From: Haplosporangium gracile
Lineage: Eukaryota > Mortierellomycota > Mortierellomycetes > Mortierellales > Mortierellaceae
Direction: 5' to 3'
Assembly (NCBI GenBank): GCA_015499985.1
Contig: JAAAUF010000916.1
Location: 1 to 16,215, forward strand
DNA length: 16,215 bases
Shown here: positions 10,901 to 16,215 of the stretch, in pieces
Position numbering within the stretch: the first letter of the stretch is position 1
How the letters are laid out: each line of letters begins with the position of its first letter
Position numbers and translations under genes: made by a program
The notes under the pieces: model-generated
What the model was told of the DNA's origin: nothing
Database searches by the model: none
The model's input: only the letters and a program-made list of their open reading frames with translations

Positions 10901-11528
10901 TGAGTTAGGTTTGGAGGCCAGAACACCCGGATCGACTGCTTCCAGCTCGCCTGTCGTCACGCCCCCCGCAGCCGCGTCTTCGACATCGACACCAACACCG
11001 GATGATGGGTTTATAAAGGTTGGCAAGGGAACCCGGAATGGGCGTCGTAAGGGATCTCCTCATGTCATGTCTCCAGTTTCTGCCCGCTCTGCAGCTCCTG
11101 CTGCTGAAGCCACCACTATCATCGCTGGATCCACTGTGTCGTCACCGTCCATAACCCAGATGCCCGAGTCCCCCCTGTCATTGGCGTTGTTGTCGATCTC
11201 TGACGCAGACCTGGATGCGACCTGCACGGCGGACTATATCGTATGGACAGAGCGAATCATGGTCCTCCGGGTCAACAAGGCGATTCGTGCAAAGTCTGGC
11301 AAGCCCTTCGAGACCGTCCAGCCTATGCTCCATGTGACGGTTGGAACTGCGGGCGACCTTGTCAAGCCGTTCGAGTCGAATGAAGTGTTGCGCCGGTGGA
11401 GTACTGCTAATCGCTTGGCCGCCAGCAGGGAGGGCGCAGATGCAGTGAAGGAAGGGCCTGAGATCTTTGCGATTAAGTTGGAGACGCCTGTTGTCTTGAC
11501 TGGGTTCTTGTGCGCCATGCGATTCTAG
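7974..11528 (+). CDS. TRL1: Fungal tRNA ligase (ligase-kinase-cyclic phosphodiesterase), two exons, 1151 aa
   Basis: Exons 7974-8930 and 9030-11528 join in phase 0 across a 99-nt intron. The junction restores TAVAE|LCDDSFEEHILEYP, which closely matches yeast Trl1. Ligase domain: RGYDKFFNVNE (206-216), motif I KENG with the probable adenylated Lys238, SGLYLHG (335-341), motif IV EGFVVR (401-406), motif V KIKY (419-422) and LMYREWRE. Polynucleotide kinase domain: P-loop GCGKTT (576-581), SSDD ending at Asp598-Asp599, and DRNNHEF (from 628). Cyclic phosphodiesterase domain: two HxT motifs, HITL (His914) and HVTV (His1087). Known: Trl1 opens the 2',3'-cyclic phosphate, phosphorylates the 5' end and seals tRNA halves; in yeast it also ligates HAC1 mRNA during the unfolded-protein response. 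Yeast Trl1 is 827 aa. The extra length here lies in a Thr-rich N-terminal insertion, an Ala/Glu/Lys-rich stretch near 447-467, a linker near 785-845, and a large Ser/Thr/Pro/Ala insertion between the HxT motifs. All catalytic motifs appear intact. Confidence 0.96.
8229..8256 (+). repeat. ACN (poly-Thr) repeat in the tRNA ligase gene
   Basis: Repeated act/acg/aca codons encode a Thr-rich tract at about residues 86-97. It lies in the non-conserved N-terminal part of the ligase, before the WKMNEFEFSSG block that aligns with the yeast enzyme. Confidence 0.65.
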
Positions 11529-11551
11529 ATACCTTTGCTTTTCATTGCTAA

Positions 11552-11557
11552 AATAAA
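11552..11557 (+). terminator. Polyadenylation signal AATAAA (proximal) of the tRNA ligase gene
   Basis: AATAAA 24 nt after the stop codon at 11526-11528, within gctaaaataaattcgc. Confidence 0.55.
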
Positions 11558-11663
11558 TTCGCTTTGCAAAATATGTTTTCGCGATTGCATCTGGGTTGGT
11601 ATAAATGGCACATTATCATTTCGTGAGAGAGCGCAACAAAAATACATAACCAACTCTTTTTGA

Positions 11664-11669
11664 AATAAA
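11664..11669 (+). terminator. Polyadenylation signal AATAAA (distal) of the tRNA ligase gene
   Basis: A second AATAAA within tttgaaataaattgc, about 136 nt after the stop codon. It may give an alternative, longer 3' UTR. Confidence 0.4.
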
Positions 11670-12073
11670 TTGCTTGGCGGCGTTATCTTTATATGAAGGC
11701 ATTGTTGAAAAGATGCCTGATGGATCGTCGTTCTTACTTTCTTTTCTCTTTTCCTTCAGATTTTTTTTTTTGACGGTGTGTAATGCAATGAGGGTTTAGT
11801 TTTATGATTTTACAGGGTAAAAGTACAAGTGTATATGAATGCTTTTGGATGCCTAAGTTTCTAGTTGCGGTCGAAATTATGGAAGGAAGGAATATGGCTC
11901 TGCCTATGACGCCAGATGATGACAGTGACGACATGGCTCAGTTTCCGTGTAACCATGGCTGTAGAGGCATCTATATTCTTCGTTGTGTGTCCTAACTGCG
12001 CCACTGTCCTGGATGTCTTGGTAATACACAAGATGAGTCAAACGGCCACCCTCCGCGCCACGACGTCTCCAGA

Positions 12074-13091
12074 TTACGCCTTCTTGGCTTTCTTATCCTC
12101 AGTCGTCGAAACCCGAATTATCTCATCCCCAGCCTTATCATAGACCAACTCCTCCAATTTCTCGACCTCCAACGGCTTAAACCTACTCAGCACAAACCCG
12201 GCCACCACCTTTGGTGACCTGTCAGAAACAGGAGGACGCCCAATCCCGACCCGGAGGCGTCGGAAATGCGCGGTACCGAGTGCTTTTACGCAAGACCTGA
12301 TCCCATTATGTCCATTGGCAGAACCTTCGGATTTGAAGGACAGCTTACCGATGTCGCGCTCCATGTCGTCGTGAATGACAAGGATGTCTTGTGCTGGGAT
12401 TCCTAGATCCTTGGCTATTGTTTTGTTGAAAGAAAAATAGGGTTGATTCTGGGGGGTTAGTTGACTATGTTTACAAGCAACTGAGTCGAAAATGATAAAA
12501 CAGGGTGTTGATTTCAAAAGAATATGTTAATAAAAAAGTAAAAGACGTGTACCTGCTTTGGAGACAGAGGTGCCGCTGACGTTCATCAACTGCAAAGGTT
12601 TAAGGAGTGTGATTGTAAGTTCCAATGTAGTAGTGACCCAAGGCTCTTTCTTCTTCACCACTGGAGCTGTCGTTGCAGAAGTAGAAGCCTCCACCACTGC
12701 TGCTGATGTGTCAGAAATGGTATCGGCGGTTGTTGGGCGCACAGACTTTTTAGCCCCAGAAGCTGAGGAAGAAGGAGGTGGTGTAGCGCGGTGGCGGGTG
12801 GTGATGGAGGTGTGGGCGGTGGCGAATTCGGCCTTCCACGAGGACTTTTCAGACCAAGGGACGTTGAATCGTTGGGCGAAGGAGTCGACGACCATCATTC
12901 CGACGTTATGGCGTGTTCCTGGGTGTGTGTAGTTTCCTAGTCCTACCACCTACAATTGATGTGAAAATAAAAGGGGCTTGCAACTTAGAATTGTATTTTC
13001 TTTGCGCTTTGTGGTTTGAAAGGGAGAAAGAGGGTGAAAAGTAGAGCGCTGGTATACTTACAAGAATGTGTTTTCTAATAGTGGTAGCCAT
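12074..13091 (-). CDS. PTH1: Bacterial-type peptidyl-tRNA hydrolase (Pth family), three exons, 255 aa
   Basis: Exons on the - strand: 13091-13062, 12949-12553 and 12414-12074, with introns of 112 and 138 nt. The joined start reads MATTIRKHIL|VVGLGNYTHPGTRHNVGM, the classic Pth N-terminus. Residues matching the E. coli active site are Asn16, His24, Asn133 (MNVSG), Asp158 (VIHDDM) and Asn179 (SANGHNG). HFRRLRVGIGRP and VAGFVLSRF are also conserved. Intron 2 is placed so that SVSKA|AKDLGIPAQDILV has the same length as the bacterial enzyme. Known: Pth cleaves the ester bond of peptidyl-tRNA released early from ribosomes and recycles the tRNA; fungal Pth1-type enzymes are usually mitochondrial. 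Odd: about 55 residues of Ala/Ser/Thr/Pro-rich sequence (about 62-117) are inserted before TLLKP. The first exon is only 10 codons and has no clear targeting presequence. The C-terminus is a basic KKAKKA tail. Head-to-head with CCT3 and convergent with the tRNA ligase gene. Confidence 0.93.
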
Positions 13092-13625
13092 TTGGTACAA
13101 GTGTGTAAGAGAGGATGAAGAGTGGGAGAAGTGGAGAGAGCTGCGAATGGGAAGAAGTGAATGTAAGGAGGGAGTGAATGGAGATCAGATCTCTCTTTCT
13201 TTTTATTTTCGAGTTGAGCTGACAAAAAGGTACGACCGCAGTCGGACCAACGTACATTTCCATTTCAATTTCAGGCACCACAACTCCATATGCAGATAAA
13301 AAGTGGGCATGCTAAAATAGAAACTTCAAGCAAGAATAAGAGAGGAAGGCTGATCTGATCGCATTTATAACGAGTGGGATTGCAGATCAATTACATACCC
13401 CGTAAGCGACATCAAACATTCAAATCTCGACTCCAGGGCCGCACACCGCGCACGTCTCCTTGCAGCCTCGCTGGGTATCTCGTTCAGTCCTTCAGAAGGC
13501 GAAAGAACAAAAAAGCAAATACTAATTCTCTGATCTATTTCCCACTGAAAGAGCTCCTCTTCTTTTTTTTCTTATTCCTCTTCTTCATCACCAACCACCT
13601 ACACACATCAACACACAAAGCCAAG
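13092..13625. promoter_or_regulatory. Divergent promoter region between PTH1 (-) and CCT3 (+)
   Basis: About 530 nt separates two start codons facing away from each other. Near the PTH1 side (13100-13190) the + strand is purine-rich, so the - strand transcript has a CT-rich leader. Near the CCT3 side (about 13545-13600) the + strand is CT-rich, giving that gene the same kind of leader. A TATA-like tttataa lies at 13364-13370 and an imperfect palindrome ccttcagaagg at about 13489-13499. The two promoters probably sit back to back. Which elements serve which gene cannot be told from the sequence. Confidence 0.5.
13320..13327 (+). promoter_or_regulatory. Possible minimal heat-shock-element-like site (GAAnnTTC)
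   Basis: The 8-mer gaaacttc has the inverted GAAnnTTC arrangement recognised by heat-shock factor, and sits about 300 nt upstream of the chaperonin gene CCT3. Only two units are present; functional elements usually have three or more, and an 8-mer of this type is expected by chance. Low confidence. Confidence 0.15.
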
Positions 13626-16171
13626 ATGAGTCAAGTCATTGTTATGAGTACGTGTCCCTCCTTTCTCTCCTTCTTATATCGACACACGCAGGATTCAACA
13701 ACATCACCGGCATCGTATACAGGCCGACAACCAGCGACGAACCAGGCGACAGAGTTTACAAGCGACATCAACTGCCCCCTCGATTCACGCCATCCAGGGA
13801 CACAAGACAGACTCGAGCGAAAGCGACGCGCCTCCTCTCGCCCTTTGGTCCATATACGCCACCATGGTTAATCCACGTTCCACTTACTCACTTACACCTT
13901 GCATCCTCATTCTGTAGACACCAACATGGAGCGCGAGACTGGTCGCAAGGCTCAGAACTCCAACATCACCGCCGCCAAGGTACTTTTCACAAACCCTGTC
14001 GTGCCTTCTTCCACATCGTTCACATCAACTCCACGCCACCTTGGACGCCTTTTGCAAGCTGATCAGTCTTTCTAACTTCTTCTTCCTACGACCCTGTTAT
14101 TACCATCGCCCTCCTTCGCTGTAGACGGTTGCTGACATTATCAGGACGTGTCTTGGACCCCGCTCGATGTTGAAGATGTTGCTGGATCCTATGGGAGGAG
14201 TTGTTCTGACCAACGACGGAAACGCCATCCTCAGAGAGGTTGAGGTTGCTCACCCCGCCGCCAAGTCTATGATTGAGCTTGCCAGGACACAGGACGAGGA
14301 AGTCGGTGACGGAACCACCTCCGTCATCATCCTCGGTAAACTTCTTTTCTTTTTTTTTTTGATCCGCTGTCGATTTTTTTACTTTCAGGAGGCCAATGGC
14401 TCCACCTAGGCTGGTCTTCTCTAACGTTCTTTGTATTTTATTACGTGGACAATAACATCAAATAGCTGGTGAGGTTCTTGCCCAGGCCATGCCCTACCTC
14501 GAGCGTAACATCCACCCCATTGTCATCATTGCTGCCTTTAAGCAGGCTTTGGAGGATGCTATCGAGATTGTCGACAAGATCTCGATCCCTGTCAATGTGA
14601 ACGATCCCAAGGAGATGTTGGACCTTGTCAAGACTTCGATTGGCACCAAGTTCGTCAGCCGCTGGAGCGATATGATGTGCAAATTGGCCCTGGATTCCGT
14701 TCGTTGCGTTGCTGTCGAGGTCGATGGTCGTCGGGAGGTCGATATCAAGCGCTACGCTCGTGTCGAGAAGGTATTGATTGATACTTTCGGTTTTGATCTG
14801 CAACGTTTTGGTTAATATTTGTGTCGCTTTGCGCTTTGCATTGAAGGGGCGCTTACACAGGACCAAAAAAAAAAAAACCAAAGCACAGCAGAGAAAGAAC
14901 AGCATAGAAGGAGCAGGAACGTTGTGACGTTTTGGCATTTCAGATACTTACAAACACATCCACATTTCTTCACAAACAATAGATTCCCGGTGGAGAGATT
15001 GAGGATTCGAGAGTGTTGGATGGTATCATGGTCAACAAGGATGTTACTCACCCCAAGATGCGTCGTCGCATTGAGAACCCCCGTGTTATTTTGCTGGATT
15101 GCCCCCTGGAGTACAAGAAGGGAGAGTCGCAGACTAACATTGAGGTCACCAAGGAGGCTGATTGGAGCCGTATTTTGCAGATCGAGGAGGAGCAGATTAA
15201 GAGCATGTGCGACAAGATTATTGAGCTCAAGCCCGACATTGTCTTCACGGAGAAGGGCGTCTCAGACTTGGCACAGCACTACTTCGTCAAGGCTGGTATT
15301 ACTGCCATCCGTCGTGTCCGCAAGACCGATAACAACCGTATCGCCCGTGCTGTCGGTGCCACCATTGTCAACCGCGTCGATGATCTCAAGGAGTCTGATG
15401 TCGGAATTGATTGCGGTCTCTTCTCCGTGGAGAAGATTGGTGACGAGTACGTATTTATAAGGCTTTCACGTCGTTCAGCACATGATTGTTTTTCGGCTAG
15501 GCGATGAAAAGAGACCTGTCGGGGCACGAATCATGTTACATTGCAACAGGCGTCTAACCGTTTATTACCCACTTTCCAATTCTAATAGGTACTTCACTTT
15601 CATGACTGGATGCAAGAATCCTAAGGCTTGCACGATCGTTTTGCGTGGACCTTCCAAGGATGTTTTGAACGAGATTGAGCGCAACTTGATGGACGCCATG
15701 TCGGTTGCCCGCAACGTGTACTTTAACCCCAAGTTGTCGCCCGGAGGAGGCGCCACCGAGATGGCTATCTCGGTTGGTTTGATGGAGAAGAGCAAGACCT
15801 TGGAGGGCTCTATTCAGTGGCCCTACAAGGCCGTTGCCGAGGCCATGGAGGTGATCCCCCGCACATTGATCCAGAACTGTGGAGGCAACGCTATCAAGAT
15901 TTTGACATCTCTCCGCGCCAAGCACGCTACGGGCCACCACTCGTGGGGTATCGACGGCCATGCTGGCAAGATTGTGGACATGCACGAGTACGGTATCTGG
16001 GAGCCCAACGCAGTTAAGGTGCAGACTATCAAGACTGCGATCGAGTCGTCGTGCCTGTTGTTGCGTGTCGATGATATCGTCTCGGGTCTCTCGGGTGCCC
16101 GTCCTCAGCAGGGTGGTCCTTCGCCCGAGCAGCAGGAGATGGGTGAGGGTGATATGCAGCCCGAGCAATAG
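13626..16171 (+). CDS. CCT3: CCT3, gamma subunit of the TRiC/CCT chaperonin, six exons, 548 aa
   Basis: Exons: 13626-13647, 13918-13979, 14125-14335, 14466-14770, 14983-15446 and 15589-16171. Introns are 270, 145, 130, 212 and 142 nt, and all junctions preserve the frame to TAG at 16169-16171. The joined product is 548 aa, close to the human 545. Seen: NSNITAAK|TVADIIRTCLGP, LDPMGG (48-53), NDGNAIL (58-64), the nucleotide-binding GDGTTS (89-94), HPAAKSMIE, SDLAQHYFVKAGITAIRRVR in the apical region, ERNLMDAM with the conserved catalytic Asp390, GGGATEMA (from 407) and NCGGNAIKILTSLRAKH. GITAIRRVRKTDNNRIARA and the IWEPNAVKVQT ending are specific to the gamma subunit. Known: CCT is a two-ring, eight-subunit cytosolic chaperonin that folds actin, tubulin and WD-repeat proteins using ATP. 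Start: ATG 13626 gives MSQVIVMNTN, matching the short N-terminus of yeast and human CCT3. The first coding exon is only 22 nt. The donor sites (GTACGT twice, GTACTT, GTAAAC, GTATTG) are weaker than in neighbouring genes. Confidence 0.96.
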
Positions 16172-16215
16172 AGCGTTTTTTTTTTCTGAAAGGAGACGTT
16201 TTTATAATTTTCTTT

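Larger units (their letters stand above)
11529..12073. other. Convergent intergenic region between tRNA ligase and peptidyl-tRNA hydrolase genes
   Basis: The two flanking genes point toward each other, so this stretch should hold both 3' UTRs. On the + strand there are two AATAAA signals for the ligase gene. On the - strand I see no canonical AATAAA, only weak variants (for example CATAAA opposite 11800-11805). An ATG-started 63-codon frame at 11804-11995 (+) is not similar to anything I recognise and is not called. No tRNA or other RNA gene was recognised. Confidence 0.5.

Noticed and set aside
11913..11919. atgatga resembling a snoRNA C box
   Set aside because: No matching CTGA D box at a suitable distance and no terminal stem, so not supportable as a C/D snoRNA.
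11804..11995. 63-codon ATG frame in the convergent intergenic region, with a few Cys and acidic residues
   Set aside because: No similarity recognised, no leader, and it lies where two 3' UTRs should be. Length is within chance expectation.
12558..12932. 124-codon + strand frame opposite PTH1 exon 2
   Set aside because: PTH1 on the - strand has all active-site residues, so this frame is its antisense shadow.
12950..13061. PTH1 intron 1 read through encodes a basic, acid-free stretch resembling a mitochondrial presequence
   Set aside because: The intron is 112 nt (not a multiple of three), so retention shifts the frame of the enzyme. I found no alternative splice site in it that would keep the frame.
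14867..14878. A-rich run in CCT3 intron 4 as a possible retroposed poly(A) tail
   Set aside because: No element body or target-site duplication next to it; a simple homopolymer inside an intron.
15554..16168. 204-codon frame antisense to the last CCT3 exon
   Set aside because: Mirror of a highly conserved sense exon, with no promoter or protein feature of its own.

Overview
The window is nuclear DNA from a filamentous fungus. The genes are intron-bearing, with GT...AG introns of about 90-270 nt that often carry a CTAAC branch-point sequence. The proteins are eukaryotic, and one of them, a three-domain tRNA ligase, is of the fungal Trl1 type. Moderate GC content, CT-rich 5' leaders, many short low-complexity insertions (Asn, Ala, Thr, Ser runs) and the gene repertoire fit an early-diverging lineage such as Mortierellomycotina/Mucoromycota. 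That placement is my inference and was not tested.

Layout, left to right. 1-413: promoter and CT-rich leader. 414-2462 (+): intronless DUF676/Rog1-type alpha/beta-hydrolase (putative lipase). 2836-7322 (+): a large nuclear-envelope protein of the TMEM209 / 'cytochrome b561 N-terminal' family, at least seven coding exons, with a very long acidic disordered N-terminus and a possible 6-nt micro-exon. 7323-7973: 3' UTR plus the promoter and CT-rich leader of the next gene. 7974-11528 (+): fungal tRNA ligase (ligase, kinase and cyclic phosphodiesterase domains), one intron. 11529-12073: convergent intergenic stretch. 12074-13091 (-): bacterial-type peptidyl-tRNA hydrolase, three exons. 13092-13625: divergent promoter region. 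13626-16171 (+): CCT3, the gamma subunit of the cytosolic chaperonin TRiC/CCT, six exons.

How they work together: this is a stretch of housekeeping genes, not an operon or an accessory island. tRNA ligase joins tRNA halves after intron removal (and HAC1-type mRNA in the unfolded-protein response of fungi that have it). Peptidyl-tRNA hydrolase recycles tRNA from stalled or dropped-off peptidyl-tRNA. CCT3 helps fold newly made actin and tubulin. The shared proteostasis/tRNA theme is suggestive, but neighbours in fungi are often unrelated. I found no mobile element, RNA gene, CRISPR array or clearly new system. The most notable points are gene-structure details: the micro-exon, competing splice acceptors and large low-complexity insertions in conserved enzymes.
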